A stretch of 64,000 nt of DNA from G963422745 sp965214285 (GCA_965214285.1 OZ243946.1:1116001-1180000), one strand, 5' to 3'; positions 24,428 through 33,032 are shown, numbered from the stretch's first letter. Notes: a model not told the origin generated them from the letters alone. Numbers and translations are program-made.

Positions 24428-25636
24428 ATGACCGACACTGATCTCGCCCGGGTCGAGGCCGCCCTCGACTCGCTGCTCGCCGACCACGACCCCGCATCCG
24501 AGGACTACTCCGAGTTCCGGGGCCACCGCTTCGACGCCGGGCTGGCCTGGGTCGACTACCCCGAGGGCCACGGCGGCCTCGGTGTCTCCCGCAAGCTCCA
24601 GCGGGTCGTCGATGCCCGTCTGCGCGAAGCCGGCGCGCCGCCGATGGACCCCTCCGCGTTCTTCGTCGCCCTGGCCGCGCCCACCATCGTCACCCACGGC
24701 TCCGACGCCGTGAAGAAGCGCTTCCTGCGGCCCATGTTCACCGGCGAAGAGCTCTGGTGCCAGCTGTTCTCCGAGCCCGGCGCAGGTTCCGACTTCGCAG
24801 GCCTGGGCACCCGAGCCGTGCGAGACGGCGACGAGTGGACCGTCAACGGCCAGAAGGTCTGGAACACGCTCGCCCACGTCGCCGACTTCGGGATGCTCGT
24901 CACCCGCACCGACCCCAACGTGCCCAAGCACCGGGGCATGACCTACTTCGCGCTCGACATGAAGGCGCCCGGCGTGGAGGTGCGCCCGCTGCGCCAGATC
25001 ACCGGCGAGGCCGAGTTCAACGAGGTCTACATGACCGACGTGCGCGTGCCCGACGAGCACCGCATCGGCGAGGAGGGCGAGGGCTGGAGGGTTGCGCTCA
25101 CCACCCTGATGAACGAGCGCACCGCCATCGGAGGCGGGGGCGGCGGCGGGAGCGGCCCCAAGAAGGGCGAAGGCCCGATCAGCCGGCTGGTGAGCCTCTG
25201 GGAGTCCGCCGACGAGCACCGCAAGACCCCGGCCGCCCGCGACGCCGTGGCCCAGCTCTGGATCCGGGCCGAGGCGCTGCGCCTCACCAACATGCGGGCA
25301 TCGCAGCTCGCCCGAGCCGGCAACCCCGGGCCTGAGGGGTCGGTGGGCAAGTCGATGGGCTCGGACCTCAACCAGGACATCTTCAACGCCGCCGTGGACC
25401 TGTTGGGCATGGACGGCCAGGTCGATCTCGACTACACGTTCCGCAGGCCGGGCGAGGTCAGCCTCATGGGCGCCGGCGTCGGCGACCCGCACAACTTCCT
25501 GCGCTCACGGGCCAACTCGATCGAGGGCGGCACCACCGAGGTGATGAAGAACATCCTCGGCGAGCAGGTGCTCGGCCTGCCCGGCGAGCCCCGGGTCGAC
25601 AAGGAGATCCCCTGGGTCCAGGTGCCCCGCAACTGA
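24428..25636 (+). CDS. Acyl-CoA dehydrogenase
   Basis: A 402-residue FAD-dependent acyl-CoA dehydrogenase. The flavin loop is FSEPGAGSDFAGLGTRAV, with the NGQKVWNTLAHVADFGMLV strand behind it. In the C-terminal region NSIEGGTTEVMKNILGEQVL carries the Glu-Gly-Gly-Thr at the usual catalytic loop. Residues about 234-245 contain an insertion of consecutive glycines (GGGGGGGSGPKKGEG) that looks like replication slippage. It is monocistronic with a leaderless-type promoter; tRNA-Ser follows downstream. The substrate is unknown, and the pattern is closest to actinobacterial fatty or steroid side-chain dehydrogenases. Confidence 0.85.
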   Translation: MTDTDLARVEAALDSLLADHDPASEDYSEFRGHRFDAGLAWVDYPEGHGGLGVSRKLQRVVDARLREAGAPPMDPSAFFVALAAPTIVTHGSDAVKKRFLRPMFTGEELWCQLFSEPGAGSDFAGLGTRAVRDGDEWTVNGQKVWNTLAHVADFGMLVTRTDPNVPKHRGMTYFALDMKAPGVEVRPLRQITGEAEFNEVYMTDVRVPDEHRIGEEGEGWRVALTTLMNERTAIGGGGGGGSGPKKGEGPISRLVSLWESADEHRKTPAARDAVAQLWIRAEALRLTNMRASQLARAGNPGPEGSVGKSMGSDLNQDIFNAAVDLLGMDGQVDLDYTFRRPGEVSLMGAGVGDPHNFLRSRANSIEGGTTEVMKNILGEQVLGLPGEPRVDKEIPWVQVPRN

Positions 25637-25685
25637 TCCGGCCCGGCGTGCGGCAGGGCGTGCTGCGGGCGCTAGCGTGGTCGTC

Positions 25686-25775
25686 GGAAGGTTGCCTGAG
25701 CGGACGAAAGGGGCGGCCTCGAAAGCCGTTGTGGCCTCCGGGTCACCATGGGTTCGAATCCCATACCTTCCGCCA
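25686..25775 (+). tRNA. tRNA-Ser (anticodon CGA)
   Basis: A 7-bp acceptor stem GGAAGGT/ACCTTCC, D-arm TGCCTGAGCGG, anticodon stem GCGGC/GCCGT with loop CTCGAAA giving anticodon CGA, a long class II variable arm, and T-arm with GGTTCGAATCC. Discriminator G and an encoded CCA end at 25775. Confidence 0.95.
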
Positions 25776-25887
25776 AGTCCCCCTGATCCCTCGCCCAGCC
25801 TCCGTCAAGCCCTCTGATTACACGGGGTGATCCCTGCGCGGCGGCGCGCCTGAGCCGGCAGCCCGGCAGCCGGCCGCAACGGCAGGC

Positions 25888-26550
25888 TCAGTCGTCTGGT
25901 CGGCGCTGGGCGTCGGCCTGATGCTGGGCGTCGGCCACCGGATCGAGCAGTCGGCCCGGCGGCGCGGGCACCTCCACACAGCCCTCGTCCATGTCGTCGT
26001 ACTCCAGGCGCAGGGCCCGGCTCATGACGGCGTGCAGCATGTAGGTGAGGGTGATGTAGGTGAACTCGAGGATCTCGGGGTCGTCGAGCCCGGCTCGCAG
26101 CGCATCGAAGACCTCCTCGCTCACCCTCCCGTGCTGGAGCACCAGGGCGTCGGTGTAGGCCAGCAGCGCACGCTCGATCGGCTCCCAGCAGTCAGCGATG
26201 GCCCAGTCGGCGATGCTGGCGGCCTTGGCCTCGGGCATCCCGGCCTCGCGGCAGGCCTTGAGGTGCTGCGAGTACACGAACCGGCTGCCGACCAGGTAAC
26301 CGGCCCGGGTCTGGCCGAGTTCGCGCAGCAGTGGCGACAGCCGACGGTCCGGGCTGCGGTAGAGGTTGAAGCCGTCCACGCAGTGGTCGAACACGTCGGG
26401 CACCAGCGCTGCGGTCGTCCACCAGTCGCCGGGCGTTCCCGTCGACGTGCCCGGCTCGGCCACCGGGTCGCGGTCGCCGAACATCAGCTTGTACAGGGCG
26501 CGGGCGTGACCGTGCGCCTCGTCGCGTGGGACCTGGCGCAGGCGCGGCAT
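25888..26550 (-). CDS. Carboxymuconolactone decarboxylase-like protein
   Basis: A 220-residue AhpD/CMD-fold protein. The core helix pair is seen at RAGYLVGSRFVYSQHLKACR and AKAASIADWAI, but the CxxC redox motif of AhpD is absent, so it is a CMD-type member rather than a peroxidase. LLAYTDALVLQHGRVSEEVF matches the later family helix. It ends in a polar QHQADAQRRPDD tail. It lies 70 bp downstream of the VOC gene on the same strand, and with betC these three form a likely operon. The ATG at 26550 was chosen; an upstream in-frame extension would run into the VOC gene. Confidence 0.7.
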   Translation of the reverse strand: MPRLRQVPRDEAHGHARALYKLMFGDRDPVAEPGTSTGTPGDWWTTAALVPDVFDHCVDGFNLYRSPDRRLSPLLRELGQTRAGYLVGSRFVYSQHLKACREAGMPEAKAASIADWAIADCWEPIERALLAYTDALVLQHGRVSEEVFDALRAGLDDPEILEFTYITLTYMLHAVMSRALRLEYDDMDEGCVEVPAPPGRLLDPVADAQHQADAQRRPDD

Positions 26551-26620
26551 CAGCGCCGCCCCGGTCTGGGCGTCGGTCGAAGCCTCGGCTGTGGTGCCAG
26601 GCGGTGCCTGAAGAGGCCCA

Positions 26621-27169
26621 TCAGTCGCCTTCTGACGGCTGGGGCTGCGGGTCGGGCCGGAATACCTCCACGAGCGGCTTGTGGGCGTTGAGCGGCGGTG
26701 CCGGGTCGGCCAGCAAGGCCAGCGCCTCGGCCCTGTCGGCCTCGCCGGGCGGGCGGGTGACGACCGCGAACTCGACGGTGATGCCGTCGGGATCCGAGGT
26801 GTAGATCGACGAAACCCAGCCGTGGTCGATCTCCACGACGCTGTGGCCGAGGCCCAGCCAGCGCTGCTTGCACGCTTCGAGCCCGTCGAGATCTTCGACG
26901 GTGAAGGCGATGTGGTTGGTGTACTCGTCGAAGCCCAGGTCACGGGAGATGTCGGTTCGGATCTGCTCGTGGCCGGGCACGTTCGACAGGTCCCATAGGG
27001 CCATCATCTGGTCTGCGGCCGAGCCGGTGGAATAGAACAGGTGACGGGCGAAGCCGCCGCCCTTGGCCATCACCTCGGTCTTGACCAGCTCGAACCCCAT
27101 AGCCTCGGTGTAGAAGCGGTGGCTCGCCGCCACGTCCTTGACCGCCAGCGCGATGTGGCTCACCCCCAT
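26621..27169 (-). CDS. VOC/glyoxalase family protein
   Basis: A 182-residue vicinal-oxygen-chelate protein with two beta-alpha-beta-beta-beta modules: SHIALAVKDVAASHRFYTEA with the first metal His, then HIAFTVEDLDGLEACKQRW and IYTSDPDGITVEFAVV with the second His and the terminal Glu. It could be a dioxygenase, lyase or isomerase; sequence does not say which. The last 30 residues are Pro/Gln-rich. It lies 63 bp downstream of betC across a 30-bp tandem repeat that contains its own start codon. Confidence 0.75.
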   Translation of the reverse strand: MGVSHIALAVKDVAASHRFYTEAMGFELVKTEVMAKGGGFARHLFYSTGSAADQMMALWDLSNVPGHEQIRTDISRDLGFDEYTNHIAFTVEDLDGLEACKQRWLGLGHSVVEIDHGWVSSIYTSDPDGITVEFAVVTRPPGEADRAEALALLADPAPPLNAHKPLVEVFRPDPQPQPSEGD

Positions 27170-27236
27170 GGCTCAGCGTCCCCTGTGGCGCGCCGGCATG
27201 GCTCAGCGTTCCCTGTGGCGCGCCGGCATGGCTCAG
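27167..27236. repeat. 30-bp tandem repeat across the betC-VOC junction
   Basis: Two near-identical 30-bp units (27167-27196 and 27197-27226; one C/T difference) are followed by the first 10 bases of a third, which overlaps the stop codon of betC. Each unit begins on the plus strand with CATGGCTCAG, so on the minus strand each carries a copy of the VOC start codon context. Confidence 0.85.
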
Positions 27237-28804
27237 CCGATCCTCGGGAAGCGGCTGCGCGGCCCCGCCTCGGACCAGTCCATGTGGTTGCGCACGTACA
27301 CGTTGGACACGTCTCTGGGCGGGTCGTAGTCCCAGGCGTGCAGCGGGTCCGCCGAGTCGGCCCGGCCCGCGTTCATGGCGGCATGCACCGCATGGCGGGC
27401 GCGTTGTGAGGCGATAACCCGCTCGCGGATGGCGTCGCTGTCCCAGCGGTCAGCCACCTCCGCCGCGAAGCCCGCTGCCAGCGCCCGGTGCTCGGGGTCG
27501 TCGCCTGAGGCAAGGTTGCAGCGCTCCAGCGGGTCGGCCTCCAGGTCGTAGAGCTGAGCCGGGTCGGTGTTGCAGTGGATGTACTTGTGGCGGCCCCGGC
27601 GGATCATGAACATCGGGTGCGAGGTCATCTCCGCGCAGTACTCCGCGCTGGTCTCGTCCGCCGTGTCGTCGCCGCCCGTGGCGGCCGCCCATAGCGAGCG
27701 CCCCTCCAGCGGGGCCTCCGCAGCCGCCGCAGGCCAGGCGCGGCCGTCGCAGGCCACGTCGAGCATGGTGGGCAACAGGTCCAGGTGCGAGCAGGCACTC
27801 GGCACCTCGCCCACGGCCACCCCCGGCCCGGCCATCACCAGCGGCACCCGCGCGGAGCGCTCGTGAAACGACATCTTGAACCAGGTCCCGCGGTCCCCGA
27901 GCATGTCGCCGTGGTCGCTGGTCACGATCACCACCGTGCGATCCAGCGCCCCGGTCTCGCCCAGCGCCGTCAGCAGGCGGCCGATCCAGTCATCGAAGTA
28001 GCTGGTGTTGGCGTAGTAGCCGTGGCGGGAGTTGCGCACATGGCTGTCGTCGTAGCCCACCGTGTCGGCTTCGATCCCGGCCCGGATCCGGCGGGTGTGC
28101 GGATCGAGGTCGGCTTCGCCGAACGGGTCGGGCATGTCGATCTCGTCGTGGTCGTAGAGGTCCCACCACTCGGGCCTCGCCACATAGGGATCGTGCGGGT
28201 GGATGAACGAGGCGCAGAGCATCCAGGGCCGGGGGTCGGGGTCGCGGGCCAGGTCGTAGAGGCGGCGGACAGCCTGTTGGCCGACCTCGGTGTCGTAGTC
28301 GATCTGGTAGGTGGCCAGCGCCTGGCCGGCCTCGTGCAGCGTGTCCATGCCGTGGTACCACTTGCCGATCCGCTCGCAGAACGGCTCCCAGATCGGGGTC
28401 CAGGCGAAGTCCGCCGGGTAGATGTCGGTGGTGAGCCGCTCGTCGAAGCCGTGGAGCTGATCGGGGCCGACGAAGTGCATCTTGCCCGACAGGATCGTGC
28501 GGTAGCCGGCCAGCCTCAGCCAGTGGGCGACGGTCGGCACCCCGGCGGGGAACTCCGCTGCGTTGTCCCAGGCGCCGATCGCATGCACCGGCCGACCCGA
28601 CAGCATCGTGAAGCGGGCGGGGGCGCACAGCGGCGAGTGGCAGTAGGCGGCATCGAAGCGGGTGCCGCGGGCTGCGAGGCCGTCGAGGTTGGGGGTCAGC
28701 ACCAGCGGGTGGCCGTAGGCGCCGGTGAAGTGCGGGGCGAGCTGATCGGCCATCACCAGCAGGATGTTGGGCGCTGCGGCGGGCGCTCCGGCGGGGCTGC
28801 TCAT
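27233..28804 (-). CDS. betC: Choline-sulfatase
   Basis: A 523-residue type I sulfatase that hydrolyses choline-O-sulfate to choline and sulfate. The formylglycine motif is CAPAR (Cys60-Arg64, in HSPLCAPARFTMLSGR), with metal ligands in LLVMADQL and TSDHGDMLGD. The C-terminus carries the module typical of choline-sulfatases, with WDYDPPRDVSNVYVRNHMD. The Cys-type motif needs the aerobic formylglycine-generating enzyme, which is not in this window. No signal peptide is seen, so choline sulfate must be imported. The ATG follows TAGTCT by 8 nt. Together with the carnitine genes it points to use of quaternary-ammonium osmolytes. Confidence 0.88.
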   Translation of the reverse strand: MSSPAGAPAAAPNILLVMADQLAPHFTGAYGHPLVLTPNLDGLAARGTRFDAAYCHSPLCAPARFTMLSGRPVHAIGAWDNAAEFPAGVPTVAHWLRLAGYRTILSGKMHFVGPDQLHGFDERLTTDIYPADFAWTPIWEPFCERIGKWYHGMDTLHEAGQALATYQIDYDTEVGQQAVRRLYDLARDPDPRPWMLCASFIHPHDPYVARPEWWDLYDHDEIDMPDPFGEADLDPHTRRIRAGIEADTVGYDDSHVRNSRHGYYANTSYFDDWIGRLLTALGETGALDRTVVIVTSDHGDMLGDRGTWFKMSFHERSARVPLVMAGPGVAVGEVPSACSHLDLLPTMLDVACDGRAWPAAAAEAPLEGRSLWAAATGGDDTADETSAEYCAEMTSHPMFMIRRGRHKYIHCNTDPAQLYDLEADPLERCNLASGDDPEHRALAAGFAAEVADRWDSDAIRERVIASQRARHAVHAAMNAGRADSADPLHAWDYDPPRDVSNVYVRNHMDWSEAGPRSRFPRIG

Positions 28805-28835
28805 CAGAGCGCAGACTACAACCTACGATGGGGCC
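28805..28835. promoter_or_regulatory. Divergent leaderless promoters, betC / aroQ
   Basis: The 31-bp gap holds two opposing -10 boxes: TAGTCT on the minus strand (28818-28813, 8 nt before the betC ATG) and TACGAT on the plus strand (28824-28829, 6 nt before the aroQ ATG). The -35 region of each lies inside the other gene. Confidence 0.6.
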
Positions 28836-29351
28836 ATGACCGCCGCCGACTCTGATGCCGACCCAGCCGTTGACTCCGATCCCGACGCCTCCGCCAGGCG
28901 CCGGATTCTGATGCTCAACGGGCCCAACTTGAACCTGCTCGGGACGCGTGAGCCAGAGATCTACGGCACCGCCACCCTCGACGACATCATGACCGCACTG
29001 CTCCGCACCTTCTCGGAGCAGGCGGAGCTGCTTCCCGTGCAGTCCAACTCCGAGGGCGCGCTGGTCGATGCGCTGCACGACGCCCGAGACAGCGCCGACG
29101 GCGTGATCTTCAACCCCGGCGCCTTCACCCACTACTCGATCGCGCTGCGCGACGCCGTGGTGGCCAGCGGGCTGCCGGTGGTGGAGACGCACCTGTCGAA
29201 CGTGTACGCACGCGAGCCGTTCCGGCGCCAGTCGGTGATCAGCGAGGTGTGCCTCGGGGTCGTCGCCGGCTTCGGGTACTACAGCTACTTCACAGCCCTG
29301 GAGGCGCTGCTTGGCTGGCTCGATGATCGAGCGCGTGAAAATCCGGCTTAG
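28836..29351 (+). CDS. aroQ: 3-dehydroquinate dehydratase, type II
   Basis: A 171-residue type II dehydroquinase of the shikimate pathway that dehydrates 3-dehydroquinate. Motifs: LMLNGPNLNLLGTREPEIYG with the catalytic Tyr and lid Arg, QSNSEGALVDALHDAR, IFNPGAFTHYSIALRDAV with active-site Asn and His, and VETHLSNVYAREPFRRQSVI. The first 22 residues are an acidic, low-complexity extension. No other shikimate genes are near. Confidence 0.93.
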   Translation: MTAADSDADPAVDSDPDASARRRILMLNGPNLNLLGTREPEIYGTATLDDIMTALLRTFSEQAELLPVQSNSEGALVDALHDARDSADGVIFNPGAFTHYSIALRDAVVASGLPVVETHLSNVYAREPFRRQSVISEVCLGVVAGFGYYSYFTALEALLGWLDDRARENPA

Positions 29352-29354
29352 TGA

Positions 29355-29446
29355 CTGGTGAATCTTGCCGCTACCGACTGGTGAATTTAGCCGTTAGCCG
29401 CTGGTGAATTATGCCGTTAGTGGGTGGTAAATTTTGCCGTTAGCCG
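29355..29446. repeat. Array of four 23-bp units
   Basis: Four imperfect units start at 29355, 29378, 29401 and 29424, an exact 23-bp period. Each holds (C/G)TGGTGAATTTTGCC-like sequence followed by GTTAGC. On the complementary strand the core reads CTAACGGC then AAATTCACCAG. The array fills the space between aroQ and the DUF4143 ATPase and ends just before the ATPase -10 box. A second array with the same period is at 35393. Confidence 0.9.
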
Positions 29447-29448
29447 TC

Positions 29449-29454
29449 TAGACT
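29449..29454 (+). promoter_or_regulatory. -10 box of the DUF4143 ATPase gene
   Basis: TAGACT ends 7 nt before the ATG at 29462 and abuts the 23-bp repeat array, which may act as its control region. Confidence 0.55.
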
Positions 29455-29461
29455 GCTGCTC

Positions 29462-30751
29462 ATGGAATTGATCCCCAGGCATCTTCGCGCCCGCGTCGCC
29501 GAGGCGCTCGACGCCTTTCGTGTGGTCGTGGTTCACGGTCCGCGGCAGTGCGGAAAGACCACTCTGGTGCATTCGATAGCCCAGGAGCGCGGCGGCAGCT
29601 ACGTCTCCCTCGACGACTCTGGCATGCGCGACGCAGCCATGGACGACCCCCTGGCCTTCTTGACCGAGCGCCCATATCCGCTGGTGGTCGACGAGGTCCA
29701 GCTCGGCGGGGATCGAGTCGTTCGCACGATCAAGCAGCTGGTCGATATGGACCCATCAAGGGGGCGGTTCCTGCTCGCCGGGTCCAGCAACTTCTTGACC
29801 GTGCCCACGATCAGCGAGTCTCTGGCGGGACGGGTCCGCATCCTGTGCTTGTGGCCGCTGTCCGAAGCCGAGCTTGCCGGTACTGCCTCGCCCTTGATCG
29901 ACGGCTGGTTCGACGATCCGCCAGGCTTCACCGAGAGCGTTCCCCTGGATCGGCTCGCCTACTTCGAGAGGCTCTGTCGCGGCGGCTATCCCGATGTCGC
30001 GGCGCTGGCTCCTCGGCTCCGACCAGGGTGGTTCCGAGACTACGTGGAGACGCTGACCCAACGGGACCTGGCTGCCCTTGCTGACATACGCCGGGTTGCG
30101 GAGCTGCCGCGCCTTCTGCGATGGGTCGCATCCGCCAGCGGCAGCGAGGTCAACATCTCGTCTGCCGCCAGGTCCCTGGAGCTGAAGTCCGGGACCGTGA
30201 ACAGGTACCTCGAATGGCTCAGAACCGTGTTCTTGGTGCGAGAGATCCCGGCCTGGTCGCGCAGCTACCTGGCCCGAGCAGCACGCCGTCCAAAGCTCCA
30301 CCTGACCGACACCGGGGTAGCGGCAGCGCTTCTAGGGGTGTCGGCTGAGGCCTTGACGTCGCCCAACGCCTCCCGATCGGGACCCCTGCTGGAGTCCTTT
30401 GTCGTGAACGAGATCCTCCGTCAAGCCGACGCTGCCGGGCGTCCTTTCGACCTCTACCACTGCCGCGAGCACAACCGCTACGAGGTGGATCTCGTCCTTG
30501 AACGGCCCGACGGCTCCGTGATCGCCGTCGAGGTCAAGGCGACCAGTTCTCCGCAGAGCAGCCATGTCGGTGCCCTGAAGAGGCTGAGAGACAAGATGGA
30601 TGCGGTAGAGCCGGGCGCGTTCCGTGCGGGATACCTGCTGCACACCGGCAGCCATGTCCTCACGATGGGCGACCGCCTGCATCTCCGGCCGATCAGCGCG
30701 CTGTGGACGCCGCCCGACTCCCTCCAGCTCAGCATCAGCGATTCCGCCTGA
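29462..30751 (+). CDS. AAA-type ATPase with DUF4143 domain
   Basis: A 429-residue ATPase of a widespread, poorly understood family. The N-terminal P-loop domain has VVVHGPRQCGKTTL (Walker A), LVVDEVQ (Walker B) and FLLAGSSNFL (sensor 1). A winged-helix region follows (VNISSAARSLELKSGTVNRY). The C-terminal DUF4143 part has LHLTDTGVAAALLG, then LLESFVVNEILRQ and a nuclease-like strand pair with EVDLVLERPDG and VIAVEVKAT. The E-V-D-x13-E-V-K spacing recalls PD-(D/E)XK nucleases. The biological role is unknown. It stands alone behind a 23-bp repeat array. Confidence 0.85.
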   Translation: MELIPRHLRARVAEALDAFRVVVVHGPRQCGKTTLVHSIAQERGGSYVSLDDSGMRDAAMDDPLAFLTERPYPLVVDEVQLGGDRVVRTIKQLVDMDPSRGRFLLAGSSNFLTVPTISESLAGRVRILCLWPLSEAELAGTASPLIDGWFDDPPGFTESVPLDRLAYFERLCRGGYPDVAALAPRLRPGWFRDYVETLTQRDLAALADIRRVAELPRLLRWVASASGSEVNISSAARSLELKSGTVNRYLEWLRTVFLVREIPAWSRSYLARAARRPKLHLTDTGVAAALLGVSAEALTSPNASRSGPLLESFVVNEILRQADAAGRPFDLYHCREHNRYEVDLVLERPDGSVIAVEVKATSSPQSSHVGALKRLRDKMDAVEPGAFRAGYLLHTGSHVLTMGDRLHLRPISALWTPPDSLQLSISDSA

Positions 30752-30822
30752 GCGCGCCGCCGCAGGGGCAGTACCGCTGCAGCGGTCTGGTCGTCATTCG
30801 GCCCGGATGCTCTCTGGAGCCT

Positions 30823-31410
30823 CTATTCCACGAGGGTGATGCCGGCGGCTCGCATCTCGGCCAGGGCCGCCTCGGTGGTCTCGGGCACCACGCCCGCACA
30901 GTGCTTGAGCAGCACCCGGCTGGCGAAGCCCGCCGCCACGGCGTCCAGCGCGGTCGCCCGCACGCAGTGGTCGGTGGCCAGGCCCACCACGTCCACCTCC
31001 TTTACTCCGCGGTCGCGCAGCCAGTCGCCCAGCAGCACCGACTCGTCGGCCGATGCGCCGCCGTCGAAGCCGGTGTAGCTCGCCGTGTAGCGGCCCTTGA
31101 GGAACACCTCGTCGGCGGCGATGTCCAGATCGGGGTGAAACGCCGCTCCCTCGGAGTCGGCCACGCAGTGAACCGGCCAGGTGTCGACGAAGTCCGGCCC
31201 GGCATCGGGCGCAGCGAAGTGCTCGCCGGGGTCCACGTGCCAGTCCTTGGTGGCCACCACGCACCCGTAGGCCCCGCCGCCGCGGTCGAGCCCTGCCAGC
31301 TTGCTGATCGAGCGGGCGACGGCGCCGCCGCCCTCGACGGCAAGGGCGCCGCCCTCGCAGAAGTCGTTCTGCACGTCGACCACGATCAGTGCCCGCTTGG
31401 GTTCAGCCAT
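30823..31410 (-). CDS. pncA: Nicotinamidase
   Basis: A 195-residue isochorismatase-fold amidase that converts nicotinamide to nicotinate for NAD salvage. The catalytic triad is Asp12 (VDVQNDF), Lys105 (FLKGRY) and Cys149 (ATDHCVRATA); metal ligands are in KDWHVDPGEHF (Asp56, His58, His64) and His81. The ATG at 31410 has a strong Shine-Dalgarno AAGGAGG 7 nt upstream. It follows pncB on the same strand and would feed it substrate. Confidence 0.9.
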   Translation of the reverse strand: MAEPKRALIVVDVQNDFCEGGALAVEGGGAVARSISKLAGLDRGGGAYGCVVATKDWHVDPGEHFAAPDAGPDFVDTWPVHCVADSEGAAFHPDLDIAADEVFLKGRYTASYTGFDGGASADESVLLGDWLRDRGVKEVDVVGLATDHCVRATALDAVAAGFASRVLLKHCAGVVPETTEAALAEMRAAGITLVE

Positions 31411-31516
31411 GGCGCTTCCTCCTTTGTCTGGCCGTCTGGCCGTTTGGCCGTTTGCCTGCCCGGCCAGCCCGGCTGGGTCTGTCGGCTCGGCCTGCCCGGC
31501 GTTGCCTGCCTGTTGT

Positions 31517-32869
31517 CTACATCGACGCGGCGTGCTCTGCCGGCCTCGGCTCCTCCACGCCTTGCCACACCGTCGGCACGGCCGGGGCGTGCGCGGGCCA
31601 CGGCGTGCGATCGGCGTCGCGCAGCCGGCTACGGCGCTCCGCACAGCGCGCCCTGGACTCGGCCGGGTCGGTCGCCTCGGCGACTATCTCGCCGTCGCGC
31701 AGCAGCGCCACCTGCGGGTTCATCGTGTCGTCGTCGAGCTCGACCGGCAGCACGGAGAGCACCTCGCCCGAGAAGAAGCCGTCCCGGTCGATGGTGCGAT
31801 GCACGTCCTTGCGGCCGCCCAGGGTCCGCTTTCCCGGCGACAGCTTGCCCACCGCCCGCAGCTCGGCGCCGGGGCTCTCGTCGACGCCGATCGAGACGAG
31901 CTTGTAGACCATCGACGCCGTGGGGTGCCCCGAGCCGGTGACCAGGCGGGTGCCCAGCAGATAGCCGTCGATGGGGGCTCGGGCGGCTTGGAGGTCGGCC
32001 ACGCTGAACTCGTCGAGATCGCCCGACACGACGATCCGGCACTGCGCAGCGCCCAGCTCATCGAGCAGCTCGCGGGCCGCCCTGGAGTGATCGAGCAGCT
32101 CGCCCGAGTCGATGCGCACCGCTCCGATGCCAGGCCCCGCCGCGGCCACCGCTCGGCGGATGCCCTCGCTCACGTCGAAGGTGTCGACCAGGTAGGTGGA
32201 GTCCGCGCCGAAGGTGCTGCACTGCGCCGCGAAGGCCTGCTGCTCGGAGTCATGCGCGAGCATGAATGCGTGCGCCGTGGTGCCGCCGGTCGGGATGCCG
32301 TGGCGGCGGCCGGCCTCGAGGTTCGAGGTCACGTCGAAGCCGCCCACATACGCCGCACGGGCCGCAGCCACCGCCGACTCGGGATCGGTGCGCCGCGAGC
32401 CGCCCTCGATCAACAGCTTGCCGGCAGCCGCGTCGGCCATGCGCCCCGCTGCGGATGCGATCGCGCTGTCGTGGTTGAGCACCGACAGCACCAGCGTCTC
32501 CAGCAGCACGCACTCGGCGAAGCTGCCGACCACCGTGAGCACCGGGCTGTAGGGGAAGAACAGCTCGCCTTCGGCGTAGCCCACGATGTCGCCGCTGAAG
32601 CGGTAGCTGCGCAGCCAGTCCCGCATCCCGCCGGAGATCACGCCGGCCCGGCTCAGGTGGTCGACCGTGGCGTCGTCGAAGCGGAAGCGGTCGATGAAGC
32701 CGAGCAGCCGGTCGATACCGGCCACCACCCCGTAGGCCCGCCCGGGCGGCAGCCCGCGGGCGAACACCTCGAACACCGCCTGGCGCTCCGCGATCCCCGA
32801 GCCCAGGGCGGAGGCCACCATCGAGAGCTCGTAGTGGTCGGTGTACAGCGCCGCCGTCGGACTCTCCAC
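31517..32869 (-). CDS. pncB: Nicotinate phosphoribosyltransferase
   Basis: A 450-residue enzyme that joins nicotinate to PRPP, giving NaMN. Family landmarks: ALYTDHYELSMV at the N-terminus, FPYSPVLTVVGSFAE, LLIEGGSRRTDPE, TSNLEAGRRHGIPTGGT with the conserved catalytic His region, VRIDSGELLDHS and KLSPGKRTLGGRKD. I chose the GTG at 32869 because TAGCGT lies 7 nt upstream and because it puts ALYTD near the N-terminus as in homologues; a GTG at 32929 would add 20 unconserved residues. pncA follows after a 106-bp gap filled with short TGGCCG-type repeats. Confidence 0.9.
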   Translation of the reverse strand: MESPTAALYTDHYELSMVASALGSGIAERQAVFEVFARGLPPGRAYGVVAGIDRLLGFIDRFRFDDATVDHLSRAGVISGGMRDWLRSYRFSGDIVGYAEGELFFPYSPVLTVVGSFAECVLLETLVLSVLNHDSAIASAAGRMADAAAGKLLIEGGSRRTDPESAVAAARAAYVGGFDVTSNLEAGRRHGIPTGGTTAHAFMLAHDSEQQAFAAQCSTFGADSTYLVDTFDVSEGIRRAVAAAGPGIGAVRIDSGELLDHSRAARELLDELGAAQCRIVVSGDLDEFSVADLQAARAPIDGYLLGTRLVTGSGHPTASMVYKLVSIGVDESPGAELRAVGKLSPGKRTLGGRKDVHRTIDRDGFFSGEVLSVLPVELDDDTMNPQVALLRDGEIVAEATDPAESRARCAERRSRLRDADRTPWPAHAPAVPTVWQGVEEPRPAEHAASM

Positions 32870-32876
32870 GCCCACC

Positions 32877-32882
32877 ACGCTA
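32877..32882 (-). promoter_or_regulatory. -10 box of pncB
   Basis: TAGCGT (minus strand) ends 7 nt before the GTG at 32869; this decides the pncB start. Confidence 0.5.
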
Positions 32883-33020
32883 GCGGCGGCCCGTGATTCG
32901 GCGGTCCCGCTCGTCCTCTTGTCGAACACTCTTGTCGACGCGGCGTTCAGCGGCTTGGCCTGTGGCGGGGGCCGCGGACTGCGGAGCCGCGCAGGCTAGG
33001 GCCGCGTCGTCCTGCTCGGG

Positions 33021-33026
33021 TACCCT
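33021..33026 (+). promoter_or_regulatory. -10 box of the CocE-type hydrolase
   Basis: TACCCT ends 6 nt before the ATG at 33033. Confidence 0.5.
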
Positions 33027-33032
33027 CCGAAG

